A stretch of DNA of 19,465 bases from Vulcanimicrobiota bacterium (lineage in GTDB: Bacteria; Vulcanimicrobiota; Vulcanimicrobiia; Eremiobacterales; Eremiobacteraceae). This document shows, in pieces, positions 1-7,521 of the stretch. The stretch spans positions 1 to 19,465 of the forward strand of contig JAFANK010000337.1 in the NCBI GenBank assembly GCA_019232725.1, in the 5' to 3' direction. The notes under the pieces are model-generated. The model worked only from the letters and a program-made list of their open reading frames with translations, was not told the origin of the DNA and did no database searches. The translations under genes and the position numbers were made by a program. Numbering within the stretch: the stretch's first letter is position 1; each line of letters begins with the position of its first letter.

Positions 1-16
1 AGAGTTCGAATACGTT

Positions 17-33
17 TTTACGTTGCGTTTACG
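17..33 (+). promoter_or_regulatory. Tandem TTTACG box, 11-bp period (box A)
   Basis: TTTACG occurs at 17-22 and again at 28-33, exactly 11 bp apart. The same arrangement precedes four genes further right. Here there is no -10-like hexamer at the position where the other boxes have one, and the gene on the right is convergent. The box may serve a gene left of the window in reverse orientation, or be a chance match. Factor unknown. Confidence 0.35.
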
Positions 34-66
34 AGCGGGCTCTGTGCGGCCACCGGCACACTGGAA

Positions 67-104
67 AGCGGTAGACGCGCAGCTTGAACTGCGCGTCGAC
101 CGCT
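67..104 (-). terminator. Hairpin after the propeller lipoprotein gene
   Basis: A 16-bp inverted repeat (67-82 with 89-104, one mismatch, 6-nt loop) lies 10 bp beyond the stop codon of the minus-strand lipoprotein gene. There is no clear T-run on either side, so it is either a weak intrinsic terminator or an mRNA 3'-end stabilising hairpin. Confidence 0.55.
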
Positions 105-114
105 GAGGCGCTCC

Positions 115-2040
115 CTAGGGCTTGAATTTGGCGATCTTGTTCGCACCGCTTTCGGCGAACCAAATATCGCCGTCCGGGCCTTTGGTGATGCCAATTGGCG
201 CGCTCGCTGCAGTTGGAATAGTGAACTCGCTGATCACACCGGCTGGCGTTATTCTGCCAACTTGGCTCGCGATATTTTCGGTGAACCAAATATTGCCGTC
301 CGGGCCTGCGGTGATGCCCCATGGCCCACTTGACGGCGACGGCACGGCGTACTCCGTCATGGTACCGCCAGGCGTGACCTTGCCGACCTTATTTGCACCG
401 TATTCGCAGAACCAGATATTACCGTCGGGCCCAAGCGCCAGAATCGAACCAAGATCGCTCGAGGCAGTCGGCACTGGGTATTGGGTGATCACACCACTTG
501 TCGTGATCTTACCGATTTCGTTGGCAACCGTTTCGACGAACCACAGGTTACCGTCGGAACCCGCCACGATGTGATTCAACCCAGCCGAGACCGCGCTCAC
601 CTCGTACGAAGTCGATGAAGACACTGCTCCGCTCGTCGTCATGACATCGATCCAAGAGGTGAGGTGGCTGCAGTGCTTGCCGCACCCGACGCGCCTTTGG
701 TCGGTTATCCACAAATTGCCATCTGGGCCGGCCGCGATGCCTTGGGCGGCGTGTGTGCCCACGCCGGCACCGTTGAGCGAGAAGCTCGAGACTACCCCGG
801 TAGCCGACATGGTGCCGATGATGTCGTCACCGTGCACAAACCACAGGTTCTTGTCAGGACCAACGATGATTGCAAACGGCCCGCTTGATGCGGTATCGGA
901 ATATTCGGTGAATGCTCCGCTTGTCGTCACTTCTCCGATCTTGCTCGCGTTGGATTCCGAAAACCAGAGATTCGCGTTCGGTCCGGAGATGATGTCGCGG
1001 GTGTTGCTCCCTGCCGTTGGAATGATGTACTCGGTAGCAGACAGCTTCGGCGGCGCAGACGTGATGGCGATCGAGTAGTTCGCGCTGGCATGTAGCCGCG
1101 GTGAACCGGAATCCATCACGCTCACGATCACATGGAAGGTCCCGGCTGTCGTCGGCGTTCCGACGATAGCTTCCGCGGGAAGCGTCAGAAGGGTAAGACC
1201 AGGCGGCAAACTTGAGCCCTTCGCGGCTGACCACGTCCAAAAATATGGCGCTGTGCCGCCGGATACAGAGAGCGTGTAGCCATTGCTGCTGCCACCATAC
1301 AATTTCCCAACTTCTCCGGGCGGCGGAGATCCTGAGGTGATCGTGAGTGGCGACGGGGACGGTGATGGCGATTGCGACGGTGACGGGGAGGGTGCCGGCG
1401 TCGGCTTTCCTGAGATCAGCTCCCACCAGTACGTATGACCTGCAACGACGGCAAACGTTGACGCACTGCCGGGGAACGTCACCATGTTGCCAGTCCAGCC
1501 CGTATCGAACTCTGTATCCAACAAGGCATTGGCCGTGCCGTCAAACGTCTCTAAGGCGAGTGTTTGACCTGCGTCGCTTGCCGGCACCTGCCATGACGTG
1601 ACAGGAAAACCGGAGAGACCCATTGCGCCCGAATATTGTTGCTGCACCCAGAAGATCGTGTTTGGTGCAGTCGTCGTTGCAAAACGGCGGCTTTGTAGCG
1701 CGAAGCGCGACGGAATGCGAGTAATCGCCTGTGGAGCGGGTGCGCCTACGGGGGCGCTGATGTAACTCGTAAGTTTCACCGTCGGGTTTGCCGGAGGCGA
1801 GGCGACACTTGCAATGGTGAAGGAGCCCGAGAAACCACCGATCGCCGGGATGGGCAGTGCAGTACCGGCGACGATTGGGTCGACCGTAGACCTTGACTGT
1901 GGCGCCGCCGTCGTTGCGGGCATCGTGGGGGGCGGTGGTGTCGTGTGCACGTTTTGCACCGCTGAGCTTGAACAGCCAACGTAGGCTATCACCACCACGC
2001 AAAAGAGCAAGCCGATGCCCAAAATCCATCGCCGTGACAT
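115..2040 (-). CDS. Lipoprotein with Ig-like domain and seven-bladed Vgb-type beta-propeller
   Basis: 641 residues. The N-terminus is a signal sequence ending in a lipobox-like YVGC, so Cys23 would be lipidated; Tyr at -3 is unusual. Residues 30-210 are an unrecognised extracytoplasmic domain. A Pro-Ser linker follows (about 212-231), then a putative-Ig (He_PIG-like) domain to about 330 with the typical LPPGL and GTPTTAGTF motifs. From about 335 to the C-terminus there are seven repeats with GPDGN(L/I)WF signatures, typical of the virginiamycin B lyase (Vgb) propeller family. In soil bacteria such multi-domain secreted relatives are common and are probably not antibiotic lyases; ligand unknown. 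A GGGAGGG ribosome site precedes the ATG at 2040. It is divergent from lnt, and its promoter carries a TTTACG tandem box. Confidence 0.85.
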   Translation of the reverse strand: MSRRWILGIGLLFCVVVIAYVGCSSSAVQNVHTTPPPPTMPATTAAPQSRSTVDPIVAGTALPIPAIGGFSGSFTIASVASPPANPTVKLTSYISAPVGAPAPQAITRIPSRFALQSRRFATTTAPNTIFWVQQQYSGAMGLSGFPVTSWQVPASDAGQTLALETFDGTANALLDTEFDTGWTGNMVTFPGSASTFAVVAGHTYWWELISGKPTPAPSPSPSQSPSPSPSPLTITSGSPPPGEVGKLYGGSSNGYTLSVSGGTAPYFWTWSAAKGSSLPPGLTLLTLPAEAIVGTPTTAGTFHVIVSVMDSGSPRLHASANYSIAITSAPPKLSATEYIIPTAGSNTRDIISGPNANLWFSESNASKIGEVTTSGAFTEYSDTASSGPFAIIVGPDKNLWFVHGDDIIGTMSATGVVSSFSLNGAGVGTHAAQGIAAGPDGNLWITDQRRVGCGKHCSHLTSWIDVMTTSGAVSSSTSYEVSAVSAGLNHIVAGSDGNLWFVETVANEIGKITTSGVITQYPVPTASSDLGSILALGPDGNIWFCEYGANKVGKVTPGGTMTEYAVPSPSSGPWGITAGPDGNIWFTENIASQVGRITPAGVISEFTIPTAASAPIGITKGPDGDIWFAESGANKIAKFKP

Positions 2041-2073
2041 AGTAAGCCCTCCCGAAGCGATCAGAACGGCTCA

Positions 2074-2105
2074 AGCCTACGTCGCATCGGTAAACGAATC
2101 GTAAA
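2074..2105 (-). promoter_or_regulatory. Tandem-box promoter of the lipoprotein gene (box B)
   Basis: On the minus strand TTTACG (2105-2100) and TTTACC (2094-2089) are 11 bp apart. A -10-like TAGGCT (2079-2074) begins 20 nt after the first hexamer. This layout suits a class of promoters in which an OmpR/PhoB-family dimer replaces the -35 element. The start codon is 33 nt beyond the -10, which leaves room for the ribosome site. Confidence 0.5.
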
Positions 2106-2114
2106 AAAGGTCTT

Positions 2115-2146
2115 TTTACGCTGGATTTACTGCCGTCGGTTACGCT
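2115..2146 (+). promoter_or_regulatory. Tandem-box promoter of lnt (box C)
   Basis: TTTACG (2115-2120) and TTTACT (2126-2131) are 11 bp apart, and TACGCT (2141-2146) stands 20 nt after the first hexamer. The ATG of lnt starts only 6 nt after this hexamer and has no Shine-Dalgarno sequence, so transcription probably begins at or next to the start codon (leaderless mRNA). Confidence 0.5.
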
Positions 2147-2152
2147 GCGTAC

Positions 2153-3694
2153 ATGGTCGCGTCATCGACCGCTCTGGGACGGCAGGATATCCGATGGGCC
2201 TCCGGGCTGGCCGGGTTTGGCTTTCGTCTAGCATGCACTGTGGCCGGGCCAGCACTGCTCAGCCTAGCATTTCCACCGTTTGATGTAGGGCCGATCGCGC
2301 TGATCGCATTGGTCCCCTTATTTCTTTTGTGGTCCAAGCTCACGTGGAAACAGGCGTTCTGGTGGGGATGGCTCGCCGGCATACTCATGTTCCTGACGAT
2401 CCTGTACTGGACTTCCATTACGATTTTTGAGTTTGTCGGTGCCTGGTCATCGCTTGCGCTCACGCTGCTCTGCGCTATAGAGGGTTTCGCCGTCGCAGCC
2501 ACAGCCGTGTCGGCCGCACTGGTGGGAAAAGGTGCATTCAGGCTAGGATCCATTTTTGGCGTGCCTGCGGCATGGGTGATTTTTGAGTCCATTCGCACGA
2601 ACGGCTCACTGGGCGTTCCCTTTGGTCAGCTCGGGTTGGTAGCGTCACACGTGCCATGGCTGCTGCCGATCGCAGCATTAGGAGGCGTTTACATTCTGAC
2701 TGCGGTGGTGGCGCTTGCTAATGGCGCTGTGGCGGCGATATTGATTGGGTCGCGGAGCCTTCGCATCGCGGGAGCGGTCGTGCTCGGGCTCCTCGCCGTT
2801 ATTGTCGCGATATCCAACACGCGACGGGTTGATGCCTTGGCTCCTGCGACTCTTCGGGTTGCGATTGCTCAGGGGAACATCGAGCAGGATGTAAAGTGGA
2901 CCCCGCAAGTCTTTGCCCAATCGCAAAAGATCTACGCGAACATGACGCGAGAAGCCGCGTCGCGCGGCGCGCGAGTAGTCGTGTGGCCAGAAACCGCCAT
3001 CACGACATCCGCGCCTCAGGATCGGATGTTACTGCAGAAGCTGACGGGACTTGCCGCGTCAACACACGTGTGGATGCTCGCAGGCACGATCGACACCCCA
3101 ACGCCGCAGGGCTATTACAATGCACTCATCGACCTCACGCCACAAGGATCAGTTAGCGGAATCTACCACAAGCACTGGCTCGTCCCGTTTGCTGAATATC
3201 TGCCGTTTGCGAACCTGTTGCGCCGCTTTCCGATCATGGATCAGGCATCGACCTTCCTTGCAGGCCTGGGACCGCACGTGCTTTCTGCTGGCGGCTACTC
3301 GTGGGGTCCGCTCATCTGTTACGAGTCGGCATTTGCACCTTACGCACGGGCCACAGTCAACGCCGGCGCTGATGTGATCGTGATCGCGACGGACGATGCC
3401 TGGTTCAACAGCACGCCCGAACCGTATCAGCATGCTGACATCGCGGCGGTTCAGGCGGTGGCAACAGGCCGTTGGATTGTGCGAGCTGCGAGTACCGGCA
3501 TTTCGGAAATCATCAATCCCCATGGCGTTATCGTCAGTGCTCTTGGCGTCGGTCAGCGGGGCATCGTCATGGGTAACATCGGGCAAGGGATCCAAACGCC
3601 TTATGATCGCTACGGAGCGGCCTGGCTGATTACACTATGTCTCGTCGTTCTCGCGAGCGGGATTATCGTTGCTCGCGTGCGTCACACAGCTTGA
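2153..3694 (+). CDS. lnt: Apolipoprotein N-acyltransferase
   Basis: 513 residues, the usual Lnt length. It transfers an acyl chain from phospholipid to the N-terminal Cys of diacylated lipoproteins at the periplasmic face of the inner membrane. The N-terminal 220 residues form several membrane segments; the rest is a nitrilase-type domain. The catalytic triad is visible as Glu280 (WPET), Lys340 (YHKHW) and Cys389 (ICYE), very close in position to E. coli E267/K335/C387. The DDAWF and HADIAAVQAVATGR motifs are also present, followed by a last membrane helix. The ATG at 2153 was chosen because the promoter box lies directly upstream; there is no ribosome site. Its neighbour encodes a lipoprotein, a plausible substrate. 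The 3' end overlaps the convergent gene by 13 bp. Confidence 0.95.
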   Translation: MVASSTALGRQDIRWASGLAGFGFRLACTVAGPALLSLAFPPFDVGPIALIALVPLFLLWSKLTWKQAFWWGWLAGILMFLTILYWTSITIFEFVGAWSSLALTLLCAIEGFAVAATAVSAALVGKGAFRLGSIFGVPAAWVIFESIRTNGSLGVPFGQLGLVASHVPWLLPIAALGGVYILTAVVALANGAVAAILIGSRSLRIAGAVVLGLLAVIVAISNTRRVDALAPATLRVAIAQGNIEQDVKWTPQVFAQSQKIYANMTREAASRGARVVVWPETAITTSAPQDRMLLQKLTGLAASTHVWMLAGTIDTPTPQGYYNALIDLTPQGSVSGIYHKHWLVPFAEYLPFANLLRRFPIMDQASTFLAGLGPHVLSAGGYSWGPLICYESAFAPYARATVNAGADVIVIATDDAWFNSTPEPYQHADIAAVQAVATGRWIVRAASTGISEIINPHGVIVSALGVGQRGIVMGNIGQGIQTPYDRYGAAWLITLCLVVLASGIIVARVRHTA

Positions 3695-4830
3695 TCGCGG
3701 TGGCGCAGCGGCCAATCCAGCAAGAAGGCTAACAACAACCCGGTCACGGCCGCGTATATTGTCGTGCCAACGAGCAAGGTCGCTGGCCAATCAGTGCCCA
3801 CCGTCAGCCAAAATGTTGTGAACATGGTGGCAACGTAGATCGCGGGTACTGACGCGCCGACGATGTACAACGCGCGACCCGCGAGCGGCGACCGCAACCG
3901 CCGCACGATAAGGTCGGCCATGAGGCCGGTAATCGTGGCCCCGGCGATGAGCCAATAATTGTCCGCCATGAGCGCTTGTAAAGCCGATGGAAATGCGATG
4001 AGGAGGGTCAACGAGCCAAATGGTAGCCGCCAGATGCGAAGCAGAAGCAAGGTAAAGCTCATGAGCAGCACCGTCTGAACGATGACCTCGGCAACGCCAA
4101 GCGCCTGTTCAAAACTGCTCATATCGCCGTGCCCCATGCCATTTGTGGCACCGGAATTCGTGTACACCATATTGGTGAAGGCCATGGTGACCTGATGCGG
4201 GTTCTTTGCAGCAAACGTGTCGACCATGGGGCTTGCGAACACGGTGAACATCGCAAGTGCCGCAACCGCCGAAGCGGCGCTGAGGAGCATCGGCCCCAGC
4301 GTGCGCCACCCGCGCGCTGTGGAGGGCGTCAGTCGATACCAAGCGGAGCGCACAGGTCCGGTGCCGGCTAGGATGCCGGAGGTCAACAAGAACAGGTGCG
4401 GCGGGCTTATGTATGCTGCCGTGTCGAATTCGATACCGAACATCAGGTGCCAGCACAGATCGATGAGGCCTGCGACGATGAACAATCCGACGCCGAGCAG
4501 CGATACCACGTAGCCCTGCGGCAACGAGCGCTGCCAGGCGAAGCCTTTCTTTCTATTGCTGAATGCCGTAGGGCCGAGGACCGTGCCCATCAGCGCCATC
4601 ATGCCGTACAAAACCGCATGCCACGGTGTGAAGAAACTCTGATCGACCTTCCCGTGAAAGTGAGCCCAATTGTCGAGACTGGAGCCGAGGCAAAGCAGCA
4701 CCATGTAGGCGCCCATGGTCCACTCGAAACGCTGGGTCGTCAACGGCTGAACACGTGCGACCGATTGAGGATTTCGCGGCGTCTCCGATGCAAGCAAGGC
4801 GGATCCGACAAGGAACTCCTGGGTGCTCAT
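3682..4830 (-). CDS. Polytopic membrane protein with clustered His residues, unknown function
   Basis: 382 residues, about ten hydrophobic segments, no assigned function. The N-terminal half contains a set of potential metal ligands: Asp53, His57 and His59 (DNWAHFH), His71 (PWH), Asp124 and His128 (DLCWH), Glu134 and His145 (SPPH). Their number and spacing near membrane-segment ends suggest a metal or cofactor site, but this is inference from one sequence. An in-frame ATG at 4887 would add 19 residues. I prefer 4830 because the longer version would place the promoter box inside the gene, and because the box lies exactly 21 nt before this ATG, as in lnt. No ribosome site is seen. It converges on lnt with a 13-bp overlap. 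Confidence 0.75.
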   Translation of the reverse strand: MSTQEFLVGSALLASETPRNPQSVARVQPLTTQRFEWTMGAYMVLLCLGSSLDNWAHFHGKVDQSFFTPWHAVLYGMMALMGTVLGPTAFSNRKKGFAWQRSLPQGYVVSLLGVGLFIVAGLIDLCWHLMFGIEFDTAAYISPPHLFLLTSGILAGTGPVRSAWYRLTPSTARGWRTLGPMLLSAASAVAALAMFTVFASPMVDTFAAKNPHQVTMAFTNMVYTNSGATNGMGHGDMSSFEQALGVAEVIVQTVLLMSFTLLLLRIWRLPFGSLTLLIAFPSALQALMADNYWLIAGATITGLMADLIVRRLRSPLAGRALYIVGASVPAIYVATMFTTFWLTVGTDWPATLLVGTTIYAAVTGLLLAFLLDWPLRHRDQAV

Positions 4831-4836
4831 ACGCCA

Positions 4837-4868
4837 AATCTGCGCCCTTGGAGTAAACGAATCGTAAA
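4837..4868 (-). promoter_or_regulatory. Tandem-box promoter of the His-rich membrane protein gene (box E)
   Basis: On the minus strand TTTACG (4868-4863) and TTTACT (4857-4852) are 11 bp apart. The hexamer at the standard distance is CAGATT (4842-4837), a weak -10. It ends 6 nt before the ATG at 4830, the same geometry as lnt, so this mRNA too may be leaderless. Confidence 0.45.
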
Positions 4869-4910
4869 AACGTGCCCTCTTTTTCAATGCTCTGCGCGTT
4901 GCTGCCAGCG

Positions 4911-4942
4911 TTTACGCTGGATTTACGCTGCTCGCGTACCTT
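4911..4942 (+). promoter_or_regulatory. Tandem-box promoter of the secreted protein gene (box D)
   Basis: TTTACG occurs at 4911-4916 and 4922-4927 (11-bp period), with TACCTT at 4937-4942, again 20 nt after the first hexamer. Box D and box C share an identical core reading TTTACGCTGGATTTAC. A long leader (about 70 nt) with a good ribosome site follows. Confidence 0.5.
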
Positions 4943-5015
4943 CAGCGTGATGATGCCAGCCGGCAGCAACCGGTTATCATCATGAAAGAAAACTGGACCT
5001 TGAGAGGAGGGCAAG

Positions 5016-5510
5016 ATGAAACGCATGCTCGTGGTGTCGACGCTCGTAGCCGTCGCGTTTGCGACACTCAACATTGGACCAATCCCTGCGGCTCGCGCTT
5101 GGGGTAGCCCGGGTTGCAACCTTGGCAACGTGGCTGGATCGTTTGGATTCTCGTACAACGGGGTCGGGATTCTTCCCACAGGCCAAGTTCCTGTAGGAGC
5201 GGTGGGCAAGTACCATGCCGATTCAGCGGGCAACCTCACTGGGGATGAGATCAATAGCCTCGGTGGCGATGCTGAGTACCAAACCATCGTCGGCAACATC
5301 ACCGTGACGCCGGATTGTTCAGGCACGCTCGTTGCGAAGGTGTATCAAAGTGGCGTCCTTGCGCGCACGAGTTACATCCATCTCCAGTATCAGAACAACA
5401 CTCGTGAAGTGCTGTTCATGTTCCAAAAGCTCGTACTCCCAAATGGCTCAAGTCTTCCCGTAGTCATCAACGGAAGTGGGAAGCGCATATTCTCCGATCG
5501 GGGCGACTAG
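5016..5510 (+). CDS. Small secreted protein, Acidobacteria-type family
   Basis: 164 residues. A Sec signal peptide is clear: a positively charged start, a hydrophobic core, and cleavage after ARA (residue 28). The mature part (GSFGFSYNG, a TGQVPVGAVGKYHADSAGNLTG-like stretch, ITVTPDCSGT, a C-terminal GSGKR) matches the pattern of small beta-rich exported proteins abundant in Acidobacteria and related phyla. Cys34 and the Cys of PDCSG could form a disulfide. No enzyme motif is visible and the function is unknown. The start is set by GAGAGGAGG 5-6 nt upstream. A GC-rich hairpin follows the gene. Confidence 0.8.
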   Translation: MKRMLVVSTLVAVAFATLNIGPIPAARAWGSPGCNLGNVAGSFGFSYNGVGILPTGQVPVGAVGKYHADSAGNLTGDEINSLGGDAEYQTIVGNITVTPDCSGTLVAKVYQSGVLARTSYIHLQYQNNTREVLFMFQKLVLPNGSSLPVVINGSGKRIFSDRGD

Positions 5511-5531
5511 CCTCAAGAATCCCGAGCGGTA

Positions 5532-5563
5532 GCGCGCCACCTTCGATTTAGAGGGTGGCGCGC
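5532..5563 (+). terminator. Strong GC hairpin after the secreted protein gene
   Basis: A 10-bp perfect stem (5532-5541 with 5554-5563) extends by three more pairs, including one G-U, to a 6-nt loop. It lies 21 bp after the stop at 5510. No poly-T tract follows, so termination efficiency is uncertain. Confidence 0.6.
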
Positions 5564-5603
5564 GTTCGTCGCGCACAGCCACGCAAGTAAACTCAGGCGA
5601 TGC

Positions 5604-6590
5604 ATGGAAGCCACGCGTATCGTGCATCAATCTTTCAATCGTCGGATGTGCCTTACGCGCGGGATGAAAAACGCCAAATACCTGCAGGCGGTGGCTCCGA
5701 CCATACTTCCGAAGAACGAGCCGGCTGCGGGGTTCGGCAGTTTGATCGACCCGGCGTTATTGAATGTCCTACACGTCACTCGCCCCGACCAGGCACCGGC
5801 AATTGCGAGCGAACCCGCTGGACTCTCCGCGTTTCTTGCGAGTCATTCCATCCCCGGCCCCGCAGCATCGGTAGCAGGCTCCCTCTTCAATGGCACAGTC
5901 TATTTTGTTCAAATATCATTTACCACACCTCAAGGTGTGATAACCATTAGCGATGCGGACATGGCGGTTGCGGTCAGTTTCGCAAGCAGGGCGAGCCTAC
6001 CGATCTCTCGCTACGCATCTCAGTTTGGAAAATGCAGCGTAACGATCGATCAAAACGTCATTGCGTATGCGGTAGACCTGCAGTCGAGCTCGGGAGGGAA
6101 CAGCTACAACGATCAAACGCTCCAAGGTTGGGTGAACGATATAGCCAGCCGAAATAATTTGGCGAATGGGTGTATCGCGGTGCTCAACCCGCCTGGCGTT
6201 ATGAACACGGATGCAACGGGCGGCGTGCTGGGATATCATGCTCAATCAAATCTTCCATATATCTTCGGAAACGTGCAAGGGCAGAACTTTTCACTGCAGG
6301 ATGGCGCAGACGACTATGCCCTCGTGCTCAGTCACGAGCTCGCCGAGATGACGGTCGACCCCGCGGCAGACCTATCGAATCCCGAGGTGTGCGACGGTTG
6401 CGGGCCAAACTGTCAATCGGTTTTCAGGGATTATTTCGACGCAAGCAATGTCTATGTGGGAACATCGCAGGACTTTCCGCCAAGCTTTGCCTTTGCGTAC
6501 TTCATCAATGCCATTGTGCAACCGTCCAGCGCCACCCAGTGCCCTGCGCCGAGCAGTGCGTGTGCCTACCCGCCCCCTGACGCAGAATAA
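5604..6590 (+). CDS. HELAE-motif protein, possible zinc-dependent peptidase
   Basis: Up to 328 residues with no recognised full-length family. The best clue is LSHELAEMTVDP (His244, Glu245, Glu248, Asp252), which resembles the HExxx-plus-downstream-acid helices of zincin-like peptidases but lacks the second His of HExxH. A Cys-rich patch with four Cys follows at once (VCDGCGPNCQS, plus two Cys near the C-terminus). No signal peptide is evident and the N-terminus is polar. Three ATG starts are possible (5604, 5646, 5664); only a weak CAGG precedes the first, so the start is unsettled. The gene stands alone, after a terminator and before the promoter at 6630. Confidence 0.65.
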   Translation: MEATRIVHQSFNRRMCLTRGMKNAKYLQAVAPTILPKNEPAAGFGSLIDPALLNVLHVTRPDQAPAIASEPAGLSAFLASHSIPGPAASVAGSLFNGTVYFVQISFTTPQGVITISDADMAVAVSFASRASLPISRYASQFGKCSVTIDQNVIAYAVDLQSSSGGNSYNDQTLQGWVNDIASRNNLANGCIAVLNPPGVMNTDATGGVLGYHAQSNLPYIFGNVQGQNFSLQDGADDYALVLSHELAEMTVDPAADLSNPEVCDGCGPNCQSVFRDYFDASNVYVGTSQDFPPSFAFAYFINAIVQPSSATQCPAPSSACAYPPPDAE

Positions 6591-6629
6591 CGAAACATAG
6601 GTCGCTCAAGCAGGCGAACGCACGTTGGC

Positions 6630-6658
6630 TTGCGGTGAGCCAGAGCAGAGGATAAGAT
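6630..6658 (+). promoter_or_regulatory. Housekeeping-type promoter before the hydrolase/msrB operon
   Basis: TTGCGG (6630-6635), a 17-nt spacer and TAAGAT (6653-6658) resemble a sigma70 promoter. The first hydrolase ATG (6718) lies about 55 nt after the expected start point. Confidence 0.4.
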
Positions 6659-6717
6659 TCAAGGGGCCCGGCTCAGCGTTTGTCTTTTCTCAAGCCTTCC
6701 GCAACGAGGTTGATTAT

Positions 6718-7509
6718 ATGACTATCAAAAGAGTCAAAGCAATTGCGTACGTGATATCGGCAATCGTGATCCTGTTGGTCGCGCAGGTCTACCACTCCGC
6801 GCATCTCGCCATCGCAGCGCCCGCCAAGGGAGTCAAAAACATTGTCTTAGTGCACGGCGCTTGGGCTGATGGGTCGAGTTGGTCCAAGGTGATTCCACTG
6901 CTGCAAGCCGATGGCTACACAGTAACTGCCGTGCAAAATCCATTGACTTCGCTCAGTGATGACGTCGCAGCGACGAAGCGTGTCATCGACGCGCAAGATG
7001 GTCCTGTGTTGCTCGTGGGCCATTCGTGGGCTGGGGCAGTCATCACGCAGGCGGGGACGGACCCTAAAGTAGCCGGCTTGGTGTATGTCAACGCATTTGC
7101 ACCGGATCAGGGTCAAGCGGTCGGGGAACTTGGGAAAGGTTATCCGACGCCCCCCGGGCTTGGAGCTGTGAAACAAGTCGGCGCGTTCCTCTGGGTTTCT
7201 CCGGCTGGAATCGCTGACTTCTTCGCGCCGGATCTACCGCGAAGCGAAAGCGCTGTATTGGCTGCAACGCAAGGTCCCATAGCCTCCGCAACCTTCACGC
7301 AGAAGGTCTCGAGCGCCGCCTGGAGGACGAAGCCCTCGTGGTGTGTCGTCGGGTCGCAGGATAAGATGATCGATCCGAGCCTTGAGCGTGCGATGGCGAA
7401 GAAGATCAAGGCGAAGAAGACACTTGAGCTTGCGTCAAGCCATGTTTCCATGCTTTCACATCCCGACCAGGTTGCATCGTTCATCGCCAGTGCAGCGTCG
7501 TCGTTGTAG
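6718..7509 (+). CDS. Membrane-anchored alpha/beta hydrolase (Ser nucleophile)
   Basis: 263 residues. An N-terminal hydrophobic segment (about 9-24) should act as a membrane anchor or uncleaved signal, so the enzyme probably works outside the cytoplasm. The catalytic set is visible: the oxyanion-hole HGAW (His46), nucleophile Ser103 in GHSWAG, Asp215 in SQDK and His242 in SSHVSM. This arrangement is typical of the small esterase-like hydrolases often annotated as EstC or salicylate/methyl-ester hydrolases; the substrate cannot be told. I chose the ATG at 6718 over an upstream one at 6625 because GAGGT lies 8 nt before it and the extra 31 residues look non-coding. The next hydrolase starts 12 bp after its stop, implying co-transcription. 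Confidence 0.85.
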   Translation: MTIKRVKAIAYVISAIVILLVAQVYHSAHLAIAAPAKGVKNIVLVHGAWADGSSWSKVIPLLQADGYTVTAVQNPLTSLSDDVAATKRVIDAQDGPVLLVGHSWAGAVITQAGTDPKVAGLVYVNAFAPDQGQAVGELGKGYPTPPGLGAVKQVGAFLWVSPAGIADFFAPDLPRSESAVLAATQGPIASATFTQKVSSAAWRTKPSWCVVGSQDKMIDPSLERAMAKKIKAKKTLELASSHVSMLSHPDQVASFIASAASSL

Positions 7510-7521
7510 GGGAGGGTCTGT

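Noticed and set aside
122..1078. Open frames on the plus strand opposite the propeller gene, with repeated NQILPSGP-like peptides
   Set aside because: They are the antisense of the repeated propeller blades; the minus-strand protein has a signal, ribosome site and known domains.
115..2040. Streptogramin resistance lyase
   Set aside because: Only the propeller fold is shared; the protein is a large multi-domain lipoprotein, and catalytic residues could not be confirmed by eye.
4396..4950. 184-codon plus-strand frame opposite the membrane protein gene
   Set aside because: It is rich in Arg, His and Cys, the usual antisense signature, and overlaps the promoter boxes.
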